From the NCBI GenBank assembly GCA_934320845.1, contig CAKRFU010000012.1:28737-92736 (forward strand): a stretch of 64,000 nucleotides of DNA. The letters are read 5' to 3'. The notes beneath the pieces were generated by a model, which was not told the DNA's origin, searched no databases, and saw nothing but the letters and a program-made list of their open reading frames with translations. Position 1 is the stretch's first letter. The number at the start of each line of letters is the position of its first letter. Both the position numbers and the translations under genes were made by a program. This DNA is from an uncultured Lachnospiraceae bacterium (GTDB lineage: Bacteria > Bacillota > Clostridia > Lachnospirales > Lachnospiraceae). Below are positions 17,317 to 24,090 of the stretch, piece after piece.

Positions 17317-17446
17317 TCACCTCGCTTTCACATACTTCCATAAAATACTTAATACAAACCCGTTAAATGTCATTCCCTGTCTTTCTGCTTCCTCTTTTAG
17401 TTTCTGATGAAGTTCTCTCGGGAAGTCTTAATGTTGTAACTATCAT
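17317..17446 (-). pseudogene. frameshifted ribbon-helix-helix (Arc-like) regulator
   Basis: Reading leftward from the ATG at 17446 gives MIVTTLRLPE. One base later, in the next frame, comes ELHQKLKEEAERQGMTFNGF, then VLSILWKYVKAR and a stop. Joined, these give a textbook ribbon-helix-helix DNA-binding protein of about 42 residues. One extra A after CCCGAG breaks the frame. GAGGTG precedes the start. It is either a recent mutation, a sequencing error, or a recoding site. Confidence 0.6.
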
Positions 17447-17503
17447 CCACACACACCTCATTTTAATTTGATGTCATAATCATACGAAATATGTCGAGGT
17501 TTT

Positions 17504-17525
17504 CCCCGTTGCTTTGGCAACGGGG
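17504..17525. terminator. strong GC hairpin between early genes
   Basis: CCCCGTTGC/GCAACGGGG form a perfect 9-bp stem around TTTG. The T run is weak on both sides (TTTGT rightward), so it may be a terminator, a processing site or a pause. Confidence 0.5.
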
Positions 17526-17544
17526 TTTGTCAAGTGTTGTTTTT

Positions 17545-17718
17545 TTATGCGGTTATTTTTGCCAGCATTTTAGCTTCACAAGCTTTATATCCCTGAATGT
17601 AAGCTAAGACTTCTCTCTGATATTCTTCCTTATAAGACATAAATTCGTCTGCGGCTTCTTTTACTTCCTTTTTTTGTCTGCTTGATAAAATTGGTTTTAT
17701 TTTCTCTTCTGTTACCAT
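17545..17718 (-). CDS. small early phage protein
   Basis: A 57-residue helical protein (MVTEEKIKPILSSRQKKEVK, ending EAKMLAKITA). The ATG at 17718 follows GGAGGTGATAAAC, and this ribosome site overlaps the stop of the 32-aa gene upstream, so the two are likely coupled. It is of a type common in phage early operons; no function is recognised. Confidence 0.6.
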   Translation of the reverse strand: MVTEEKIKPILSSRQKKEVKEAADEFMSYKEEYQREVLAYIQGYKACEAKMLAKITA

Positions 17719-17723
17719 GTTTA

Positions 17724-17822
17724 TCACCTCCTGTTTTTCTTCAAATATCTTGCACTTAAGATAATCACCGCTACATCTGCTGTCACTTCAACTACTTTAA
17801 AAATAATTTTTAAAATCTCCAT
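17724..17822 (-). CDS. 32-residue membrane peptide
   Basis: Starts MEILKIIFKVVEVTADVAVI after CAGGAGGTGCAGG, a strong site. It is one short hydrophobic helix with a basic end (RYLKKNRR). It is the second gene of the leftward early operon. The function is unknown; size and charge are like holin-like or toxin-like peptides, but nothing proves that. Confidence 0.5.
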   Translation of the reverse strand: MEILKIIFKVVEVTADVAVIILSARYLKKNRR

Positions 17823-17878
17823 CCTGCACCTCCTGAAATTTATTTGACAAATCTCTCGAAAAAGCATATCCTTTTACC

Positions 17879-17910
17879 GAGGGAAAGAGTTTTTTCTCTT
17901 TCCCTCTTTT
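17879..17910 (+). terminator. rightward hairpin in the early operon
   Basis: GAGGGAAAGAG/CTCTTTCCCTC is a perfect 11-bp stem around T6, followed by TTTT on the rightward strand. Leftward it is followed by GGTAAAAGG, a poor terminator. Like the hairpin at 15512 it points against the genes around it. Confidence 0.5.
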
Positions 17911-17914
17911 GGTT

Positions 17915-18064
17915 TTAGTTCAAAAGACTTTTTGCTAATTTGATAAACATATCAATTAGTTCTGTTATGTCTTTGAACATGTCGATAGTAGCTGTCACTA
18001 CTATCACCCAGGCAAGGAACGCTTTGCGTTTCTTGTCTTTTTTATTATGCTTTTTCTTAGACAT
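17915..18064 (-). CDS. 49-residue basic membrane-associated peptide
   Basis: First gene after the leftward promoter. Starts MSKKKHNKKDKKRKAFLAWV after AAAGGAG. A very basic head is followed by a hydrophobic helix (AFLAWVIVVTATIDMF) and an amphipathic end. No family is recognised. Being first in the early operon, it is expected immediately after induction. Confidence 0.55.
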   Translation of the reverse strand: MSKKKHNKKDKKRKAFLAWVIVVTATIDMFKDITELIDMFIKLAKSLLN

Positions 18065-18082
18065 TTTGTTTTCTCCTTTCTG

Positions 18083-18178
18083 TTATCTTTGATTACATTA
18101 TACTAATCTCCGATTACTTTGTCAACACTTTTTGTTATCTTTGATTACTTTTTTTATTGACAAAAATAATTTTGATTG
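18083..18178. promoter_or_regulatory. repressor operator array (four sites)
   Basis: Four related 13-bp sites, consensus TAATCnnnGATTA: TTATCTTTGATTA at 18083 and 18135, a perfect TAATCTCCGATTA at 18104, and a weaker ATAATTTTGATTG at 18166. Centres are about 21, 31 and 31 bases apart, close to whole helical turns. Site 2 lies between the -35 and -10 of the leftward promoter and site 4 between those of the rightward one. This fits binding by the XRE repressor at 18210. Confidence 0.75.
18097..18125 (-). promoter_or_regulatory. leftward early promoter
   Basis: TTGACA, 17 bases, TATAAT: an exact sigma-A consensus driving the early operon. Operator 2 sits in the spacer and operator 1 over the transcription start. 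Confidence 0.9.
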
Positions 18179-18185
18179 CTATTCT
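18157..18185 (+). promoter_or_regulatory. repressor promoter
   Basis: TTGACA, 17 bases, TATTCT, 25 bases before the repressor start codon. The weak fourth operator lies in the spacer, suggesting self-regulation. Confidence 0.75.
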
Positions 18186-18209
18186 TGTTACAAGGAGGTG
18201 AATAAATCA

Positions 18210-18662
18210 ATGACACAAGGTGAAAGAATAAAGGCTATAAGAAAGCACTTCAAATTAACAATGGAGAAATTCGGTAATAAACTTGGAGTTACAAAAGTTG
18301 CTATTTCAAATATTGAAAAAGGAAATCGTAATCTCACCGAACAAATGTCAAAATCTATTTGTCGTGAATTTAATGTAAATGAAAATTGGTTAAAAAACGG
18401 CGAAGGTGAAATGTTTGTCCAGACGGATGAATTCGATTTAAACGAATACATGAAGTCACGTGGTGCAACAGACCTGGAAATGGAATTGATGCGTGCATAT
18501 TTTGATTTAGATGAAAATATACGCAAAGAAATTATGGAACACTTTAAGTCTAAATTAGGCAAAGCAGCACAAAAAAATCCGGCTGCCTTTATACCGGATA
18601 CTCCGGAGGAATTAGAAAAAATAGCTCCGCCTGTTCATTCAGGCAAAAATGAGGTGAGTTGA
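18210..18662 (+). CDS. prophage repressor (XRE/CI-type)
   Basis: A 150-residue regulator. Residues 1-65 form an XRE helix-turn-helix (TQGERIKAIRKHFKLTMEKF, VTKVAISNIEKGNR). The rest is helical and acidic, with no LexA-type peptidase motif visible, so induction by self-cleavage is not evident. The ATG at 18210 follows AAGGAGGTGAATAAATCA. It stands divergent from the early operon over shared operators, as in CI/Cro-type switches, and should maintain lysogeny. Confidence 0.85.
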   Translation: MTQGERIKAIRKHFKLTMEKFGNKLGVTKVAISNIEKGNRNLTEQMSKSICREFNVNENWLKNGEGEMFVQTDEFDLNEYMKSRGATDLEMELMRAYFDLDENIRKEIMEHFKSKLGKAAQKNPAAFIPDTPEELEKIAPPVHSGKNEVS

Positions 18663-18678
18663 TACACTCACCCCTTTT
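18653..18678 (+). terminator. repressor terminator
   Basis: GGTGAGT/ACTCACC stem with loop TGATAC and a T5 run. The stem includes the last codons of the repressor gene. Confidence 0.7.
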
Positions 18679-18973
18679 TACATTTATTTGAATATTATCA
18701 GTATTGTATCTCCTGCAAATGCAAGGTTATAGTAAATTGTTTTTGTGCTTCTGTAATAAATTGCATATATAGTTCTTTGATAATAATTTATGTATTTTCT
18801 CCTCATATACTCCCCCTGTTCTGTAAAGGGTGAGTGTGCAGAGTAAGTATAAAACAAAATATAGACATACTCTTAAAAATCTCCTGAGGTTAAAACGGGA
18901 GATTTTTGACATTTTATGGGAAATACAGTATTATTAACTAAAAATTTATAATTTTATACTTAGGAGATTACTT
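18679..18973. other. gene-free spacer with a second terminator
   Basis: About 295 bases without a supported gene. It holds a hairpin at 18876-18908 (AAAAATCTCC/GGAGATTTTT, loop of 13) that could stop transcripts in both directions, and the AGGAG ribosome site of the next gene. Confidence 0.5.
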
Positions 18974-19855
18974 ATGAGCATTTTAAAAAAATTATTAGGT
19001 ATATTCACCGGGTTTGGTTGTATCGTATATATTTCAATGATATTTACTGAAAAAGAAAAGGTTCTGTTCATTGCTTTAGCAATAATTTTTGGACTTTTTA
19101 CATTTCTTTTATTTAGACCTAAAAAAAGTGATACCGAAAATCTACACACAGTATCCAACTCCAATCTGCACTCAATTACATCTATTGATACAACATCAAT
19201 TCCTCAGCAACAACAAGTACAAGCAGATTTTACTACTTCCACAAATCCGACATATAATCGTATTATCACTGATGACGAAATCCCTGCTTTAATACAAGCT
19301 AGTTACGAAAAAGTAATGAAAAGGCAAGAACAATCAAACAATCCAAAATTTCATAGAACAGAATACGAAGAAGAACTCTCTTTTGAATTTATTCAAAAAT
19401 ATTCTAAGAAAGTGACATTACTTACTGAAGATTTTGAAATGCTCTATCGAAAAGCATTTGAAACACAAGACCCTACACAACAAATCAACTTACTACATAA
19501 AGCACTAACTGCTTTTAACAATGCAAAAAACTTTTGTTACTCAAAAGGAAAAGGCGGCACTATTTACTTCCAAGACACTTGGGAATATCTTCATAATTCA
19601 CGCAATCCTTGTTTTTCATATGAAGATATGATTACAAAATCACTTAATGAAATACTTTTTGAACAAAACACAATGATTCCTAACATATTACAAATAATTT
19701 CAAAAAATAATGGCATACTACAAAAAAATATATACCAATATATTCCAAACATTGATAAAGACAAAATACGCAATGAAATCAAAAAGCTGGAAAGTCAAAA
19801 CAAAATATATCGTATAAAAAAGTCAAACAGTTACGAACTATATATACGCAACTAA
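18974..19855 (+). CDS. membrane-anchored protein with C-terminal winged helix
   Basis: A 293-residue protein. Two membrane helices lie at the N-terminus (about 5-25 and 28-47), then a Q/S/T-rich linker, a helical middle (about 85-215), and a C-terminal winged-helix-like domain (ILQIISKNNGILQKNIYQYI, KLESQNKIYRIKKSNSYELY). It has TTAGGAGATTACTT upstream. It lies between the repressor and the integrase, where lysogeny-expressed cargo genes sit. Superinfection exclusion is possible; no family is recognised. Confidence 0.65.
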   Translation: MSILKKLLGIFTGFGCIVYISMIFTEKEKVLFIALAIIFGLFTFLLFRPKKSDTENLHTVSNSNLHSITSIDTTSIPQQQQVQADFTTSTNPTYNRIITDDEIPALIQASYEKVMKRQEQSNNPKFHRTEYEEELSFEFIQKYSKKVTLLTEDFEMLYRKAFETQDPTQQINLLHKALTAFNNAKNFCYSKGKGGTIYFQDTWEYLHNSRNPCFSYEDMITKSLNEILFEQNTMIPNILQIISKNNGILQKNIYQYIPNIDKDKIRNEIKKLESQNKIYRIKKSNSYELYIRN

Positions 19856-19902
19856 AAATATATTGTACCTCTTAAACGGGAAACTTTTCAAATTTTTGTA
19901 TA

Positions 19903-19931
19903 TTGCAAATCCTTTTTGCATATGCTACTAT
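19903..19931 (+). promoter_or_regulatory. promoter of a possible small RNA
   Basis: TTGCAA, 17 bases, TACTAT with an extended -10 (TGC before it). No open frame follows within 130 bases on this strand. Confidence 0.55.
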
Positions 19932-19937
19932 GTTGTC

Positions 19938-20010
19938 AGACAAAGAGAAGCTATTGTTCCATAGCGAACACAAAACAAAACCCCCGATGTTGCCGCATCG
20001 GGGGTTTTTA
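19938..20010 (+). ncRNA. candidate small RNA
   Basis: A stretch of about 72 bases from the predicted start to a strong terminator. It contains an internal hairpin, GCTAT/ATAGC around TGTTCC, an A-rich single strand, and the terminator stem. No coding potential is seen. It lies just beyond the end of the membrane-anchored protein gene and faces the end of the PIN gene. This is a pattern-based proposal; the hairpin at the end may instead serve only the upstream gene. Confidence 0.4.
19977..20009 (+). terminator. strong terminator
   Basis: AAACCCCCGATG/CATCGGGGGTTT, 12 bp, loop TTGCCG, followed by TTTTTATTTTTT. It ends rightward transcription before the leftward PIN operon. Confidence 0.85.
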
Positions 20011-20031
20011 TTTTTTACTCTTTATAACTAA

Positions 20032-20047
20032 GTTGCACCGGTGCAAC
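20032..20047. repeat. palindrome GTTGCACCGGTGCAAC, copy 3
   Basis: Lies 14 bases beyond the stop of the PIN gene, as copy 1 lies just beyond the 308-aa gene. Sequence is identical to copies 1 and 2 and is also followed by TT. Confidence 0.9.
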
Positions 20048-20060
20048 TTTTATTTGATTA

Positions 20061-20624
20061 TTACAACAAAACCTTCTTATTTGCCGTAAACAATGTTATT
20101 CCATCTATTGATGCTAAATCCTGATCATCAGATACAAAATAACTATTCCCCATTTTTTTTAATTCCTCAACAGATATATAATCGAAAATATCTGTAGTAT
20201 TCCCATTAAATTTCTCAACAAATTCCTTTACTTTATCAACTGTTATGTTAACACTATAAATTTTGCAATTTGAATATACCGATGATACTGATGCTTTTAT
20301 TATATTTTTTACCCTTTTTCTCTCAGACTCAATATTTCTAAACTCTTTCTTACTTACATTTGGATGCGTTTTACAATATAAATCATATTCATTTTTTTCA
20401 ATAATATTTATAAGCTCTGTAAGATTCATTGATGTAATACAAATAGGATTCCCATCTGATATCAATGTATCAACAAAATTATAATATATTTCTTCTTTTT
20501 CCTTAGTATTATTAAAATTTGCTCTCGGATAAAAGTACCAATATAATATATTCGTATCTAAACAATATGCTCTATTCGTATCCAAATTTATAAATTTTTT
20601 TATATCTTTTATAGACTTTTTCAT
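20061..20624 (-). CDS. PIN-domain nuclease, third gene of the STAS/GHKL cassette
   Basis: A 187-residue protein with the spaced acidic residues of a PIN ribonuclease: D23 in YCLDTNILYW, E70 in NLTELINII, D145/D148 in TTDIFDYIS, and D166/D169 in VSDDQDLA. PIN enzymes usually cleave RNA, often as toxins. It starts 10 bases after the STAS gene, and no VapB-like antitoxin is adjacent. Control by the two upstream proteins is therefore the obvious hypothesis. It is very AT-rich. Confidence 0.75.
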   Translation of the reverse strand: MKKSIKDIKKFINLDTNRAYCLDTNILYWYFYPRANFNNTKEKEEIYYNFVDTLISDGNPICITSMNLTELINIIEKNEYDLYCKTHPNVSKKEFRNIESERKRVKNIIKASVSSVYSNCKIYSVNITVDKVKEFVEKFNGNTTDIFDYISVEELKKMGNSYFVSDDQDLASIDGITLFTANKKVLL

Positions 20625-20634
20625 ACTATCACCA

Positions 20635-20982
20635 CTATTTAGAATTATTTTTTATTATTGCGTTTATTTGTTCCTGATACCCTAAATTATTTTTAATCAT
20701 TTTCGCATTTTCTATTGATATCTGGTAAGTATCAAATCCTACTTCTGAAATATTCTCAATTTTAATTCTGTCAAAAATACTCTCCTCATATTGTATAAAT
20801 AAATTACCAAAAGAAAAATTAAAAAATGGAGATGCAAATCTTGTTATTCCTGTAAAATCAACATAAATATTCCTTAATTCTACTTCATTTAATTTCTTTT
20901 CTATCTCATTTTTTATAATTTCACCACTCCTTTTGGATGCCGCCTCCCTTGTAAAATCTGCTATAATAATCTGATTATCCAT
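20635..20982 (-). CDS. STAS-like (DUF4325-type) protein
   Basis: A 115-residue protein with the pattern of the STAS-like family DUF4325: NIYVDFTGITRFASPFFNFS, then FGNLF. STAS domains of anti-sigma antagonists bind GHKL kinases and are switched by serine phosphorylation; S51 and S57 are candidates here. The start MDNQ is chosen because GGAGG lies seven bases before it and two bases before the ATPase stop, giving coupled translation. Confidence 0.7.
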   Translation of the reverse strand: MDNQIIIADFTREAASKRSGEIIKNEIEKKLNEVELRNIYVDFTGITRFASPFFNFSFGNLFIQYEESIFDRIKIENISEVGFDTYQISIENAKMIKNNLGYQEQINAIIKNNSK

Positions 20983-20984
20983 TT

Positions 20985-21848
20985 TCATTCCTCCTTTAAA
21001 CAATACAAACTTTCACGATCAGCAACAATATTTATTGTAACTAAAGTTCCTTTTATCGGAAATCTGTTAATGCAACACTTATTACTTTTATTTCCATACA
21101 TAAAAATAACATCATCACTTATTATACTTAATGCACCTCTATTTAACATAATAAGTCTCAACAATCTTGACAACCCAATCCCCCTCGGTGTACCATCATC
21201 CAATTGTTTTGTTGAATTTCCTGGTCCCAATGCCCATTTTAAAGCTTCTACATTATCATCTATATTCTTTATTTTATTCCTTATTACCTTTGGAATTCCC
21301 TGACCAGCATCATATATTGAGACCACGAGTTCATCTTTTTTAGGCATCCAATGACCACAAGAAAACAAACCTAATTTTGATTCAGAATGATCACATGCAT
21401 TATTGAATATCTCATATATATTAGTAAATAAAGTTTGACGTGCTTTATCCGTCAACTCTATAGGTGCCAAATCTAATATGTGATCTATATAGTCCATTAT
21501 CTCTAAATCATCGCCATTCATATTCTCAATATGTTTGAAGCGAATAGCATTTTTGTTAACATAACTTTCTGATAATTTATTTATATATTCATGTAATCCT
21601 GATTTTTTCAAATATCTATCTATTTCAGAGTTCTCCTTTGTTTGCACATTTACATTCTTTCCTAAAGAATCACATATCATTATAGTGCCACCAAACCAAG
21701 CTGTATAGCCCGCATGCATAAATTTGCAATTTTCAAAGTTAAAAACAATACTATCATCATCAGTTTCAATAACACTTTTATGAATCCTAGAGAAATAGGC
21801 AAAATCAGCATAATTTTGATTAACTCGTTTCTTAATGTTAATTTGCAT
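20985..21848 (-). CDS. STAS-GHKL ATPase, first gene of the cassette
   Basis: A 287-residue protein. Residues about 30-75 resemble a STAS domain (SIVFNFENCKFMHAGYTAWF). Residues about 125-275 are a GHKL ATP-binding domain: N-box E146-N150 (NIYEIFNNACDHSE), G1 box D180 (YDAGQGIP), and G2 box TPRGIGLSRL (220-229). There is no histidine phosphoacceptor domain or membrane segment. This fits a cytoplasmic partner-switch kinase like SpoIIAB, or another GHKL ATPase. It has TATGGAG upstream and its own promoter at 21897. Confidence 0.75.
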   Translation of the reverse strand: MQINIKKRVNQNYADFAYFSRIHKSVIETDDDSIVFNFENCKFMHAGYTAWFGGTIMICDSLGKNVNVQTKENSEIDRYLKKSGLHEYINKLSESYVNKNAIRFKHIENMNGDDLEIMDYIDHILDLAPIELTDKARQTLFTNIYEIFNNACDHSESKLGLFSCGHWMPKKDELVVSIYDAGQGIPKVIRNKIKNIDDNVEALKWALGPGNSTKQLDDGTPRGIGLSRLLRLIMLNRGALSIISDDVIFMYGNKSNKCCINRFPIKGTLVTINIVADRESLYCLKEE

Positions 21849-21896
21849 TATATCAACTCCATAAACGTATATACATTTTTAGTCTAAATACAAATT

Positions 21897-21926
21897 ATTA
21901 TACCATATTTTCAAAAAAATGTGCAA
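21897..21926 (-). promoter_or_regulatory. promoter of the STAS/GHKL/PIN operon
   Basis: TTGCAC, 18 bases, TATAAT with an extended -10 (TGG before it), about 50 bases before the ATPase start. It makes the cassette independent of the lytic promoter. Confidence 0.75.
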
Positions 21927-22079
21927 AAAGTATAATAAAAACCCAAAAACTTTTATTATTTTTTCATATTCTAACATAATTTGCTTTTTTTAACTACATA
22001 TTGTATATTTAACCCATCATATCAAAACTATAAGAATTTTATATATATAATTCACACAATTCTCAAAGGAGGTTCCCAC

Positions 22080-23636
22080 ATGGTAGCCATATATGTTCGT
22101 CAATCCCTCGATAAAAGAGACTCGCTCTCCATAGACTCACAAATAAACGACTGTATTACCCTATGCAAACGAAACGGCTGGAATGATTACAAGATTTATA
22201 AAGACAAAGGCTGGTCGGCTAAAAATCTTGACCGCCCGGAATTTCAAAAAATGAACAACGATGTTGAAGCAGGACAGATTCACGCCGTTGTCTGCTACAA
22301 GATTGACCGTATCAGCCGAAGTATTCGTGACCTTGTAAATCTTATCGAAGATTACAATGAACTCGGCGTACACTTTGTATCTTTTGCTGACAACATCAAT
22401 ACTGCTGCCCCCGGCGGTCTTATGATGGCGACTTTGTTTGGCTCTTTGGCACAAATGGAACGTGAAGCCATTATTACAAGAGTCACTGACAACTACTATT
22501 ACCGCTGTGAACGTGGATATTGGGGCGGCGGTCCTGCTCCGTACGGTTTCAATCTGAAAAAGATTACTGAAAACGGCCAAAAGCATACTGTTCTTGAAAT
22601 CAACAAACAGGAAGCGGCCGTTGTTAAACAATTTTTCAAATGGTATCTTGAACCTGATGGAACTATATATGAAATACTGAAAAAAGCTGACAAAGCAGGT
22701 ATCAAGACACGAAAAGGCGGTGCTTGGACGTCCAGAGTTGTTTCCGAACTTTTATCGAAACCTATGTATGCACCTAACTCTATGGATATTTACAATTTTT
22801 ATGCAGCCCAGGGAGTGCGTGTGCGTGTCACTCCTGAAGAGTGTGACGGCAAGCTTTCTCTTAATGTCTTTGGAAAGCGTGACCGTAACAGCAAGCATCC
22901 GAAGCGTTCACGTCCGGTAAATGAAATGACTCTTGCAATATGTAAAAATCCTCCGATTATCGATAGCGACACTTTTCTTAAAACACAATTTAAGAAAAAG
23001 GCAAAACTGCAGGTTTCTCCTCGCAACGGTACCTCTAAAACCACAATGCTCAGCGGTCTTGTAAAATGTGCCTATTGCGGCAGGGCAATGTCCCCATGCG
23101 GAAGTTCCCGCGGTTCCAAATATTTCACATGTTCCGGAAAGCGAAATTATGCAGCCGGTACCTGCATTTCAAAAAGTATAAAAATTGAAAAGTTAGAACA
23201 TATCGTTACAGATGATATTCTTCGCTATGTTACAAATCCAAAAGTTATTGATATGTTTCATGCAATGCAAAGCTCAAAACTCAGTGCTGAGCAAAATCAT
23301 AAAATAAATCTTTTACAGCAAGAAGCCGCAAAGCTTGATATTGAAATAGAAAATCTTTTAGATGCCTGCTCCGCCGGTAATGCTACTGCTATCGAATATC
23401 TCAACAAACGAATAGAAAAGATAGATGCAAGGAAACATGAATTGCTGAACCAAATAAACGATATAAAAAAAGATACCGAGAATGTTATAAGTCTCTTTGC
23501 CGGTATTGAAATTGAAAATGTACCTAATATCTTGGCAAATGGTTCTATAGAAGAGAAAAAAAATGTCTGCCAGTTTTTTGTACAGGAAATTATGTTCACA
23601 AATACTGAAGATGTAAAGGTTTATTATAAAATGTAA
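22080..23636 (+). CDS. int: large serine recombinase (phage integrase)
   Basis: A 518-residue integrase. The N-terminal resolvase domain starts MVAIYVRQSLDKRDSLSIDS, with the catalytic serine in RQS. It also has VCYKIDRISRS and LFGSLAQMEREAIITR. The recombinase domain (PAPYGFNLKK) is followed by a zinc ribbon (CAYCGRAMSPCG with CSGKRNYAAGTC) and a coiled coil, as in large serine integrases. AAAGGAGG lies nine bases before the ATG. It lies at the right end of the prophage beside the host junction. Confidence 0.95.
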   Translation: MVAIYVRQSLDKRDSLSIDSQINDCITLCKRNGWNDYKIYKDKGWSAKNLDRPEFQKMNNDVEAGQIHAVVCYKIDRISRSIRDLVNLIEDYNELGVHFVSFADNINTAAPGGLMMATLFGSLAQMEREAIITRVTDNYYYRCERGYWGGGPAPYGFNLKKITENGQKHTVLEINKQEAAVVKQFFKWYLEPDGTIYEILKKADKAGIKTRKGGAWTSRVVSELLSKPMYAPNSMDIYNFYAAQGVRVRVTPEECDGKLSLNVFGKRDRNSKHPKRSRPVNEMTLAICKNPPIIDSDTFLKTQFKKKAKLQVSPRNGTSKTTMLSGLVKCAYCGRAMSPCGSSRGSKYFTCSGKRNYAAGTCISKSIKIEKLEHIVTDDILRYVTNPKVIDMFHAMQSSKLSAEQNHKINLLQQEAAKLDIEIENLLDACSAGNATAIEYLNKRIEKIDARKHELLNQINDIKKDTENVISLFAGIEIENVPNILANGSIEEKKNVCQFFVQEIMFTNTEDVKVYYKM

Positions 23637-23712
23637 ACTGTATTTGCATTTAAACCATCTTTACATTCAAATTATATTGACATTTTAATTTATTATTGTA
23701 TATTAGATTAAC

Positions 23713-23738
23713 AAAAAGCCTTGTTTTATAGGCTTTTT
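23713..23738 (+). terminator. integrase terminator
   Basis: AAAAAGCCT/AGGCTTTTT stem with an 8-base loop and T run, the last phage element before the junction. Confidence 0.75.
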
Positions 23739-23765
23739 GTTGTACTTCATACTGCGTCTAGTGTT
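23739..23765. other. prophage-host junction (attachment site)
   Basis: Deacetylase-like coding sequence resumes at AGTGTTGACAGTCTTGACTGG. A deacetylase would have a different residue before SVDSLDW, so the crossover lies at or just left of about 23760. The exact core cannot be fixed because the other end of the prophage is outside the window. Confidence 0.5.
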
Positions 23766-24056
23766 GACAGTCTTGACTGGAAAAACTACGGTGTTGATTC
23801 AATCCTTACCACTGTCTTGAACCACAAACATCTGGGCAACGGTTCTATTATACTTTGCCACAATGGTGCAAAATATACTGCAAAAGCACTTCCACAGCTT
23901 ATTGACGGTCTAAAAGAAAAAGGCTTTGAACTCGTAAAAATGTCTGAACTTATATATTCTAAAGACTATGAAATGGATACTGAGGGACGCCAGCATAAAA
24001 TAAATACATCAGACAAAGTGCCTGATAACAGCAGTTCCCCGACTCCTCAGCCGTAA
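23757..24056 (+). pseudogene. 3' fragment of a polysaccharide deacetylase gene
   Basis: About 100 residues matching the end of a NodB-type polysaccharide deacetylase: SVDSLDWKNYGVDSILTTVL, ILCHNGAKYTAKALPQLI (the LHN motif near the end of the domain appears as LCHNG), and GFELVKMSEL. A short tail with PDNSSSPTPQP follows. The catalytic N-terminal part and signal segment are missing and should lie beyond the far end of the prophage. Such enzymes deacetylate peptidoglycan or chitin-like glycans outside the cell. Excision of the phage would restore the gene. Confidence 0.75.
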
Positions 24057-24090
24057 TTTCAGCAAGTCAAATAATTTACAGTAATCAAAA

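Noticed and set aside
20061..20624. Classical VapBC toxin-antitoxin pair for the PIN gene
   Set aside because: No small AbrB-, RHH- or Phd-type antitoxin gene is adjacent; the neighbours are a STAS protein and a GHKL ATPase.
20985..21848. Two-component histidine kinase
   Set aside because: The ATP-binding motifs are present but there is no phosphoacceptor histidine domain, no membrane helix and no response regulator beside it.
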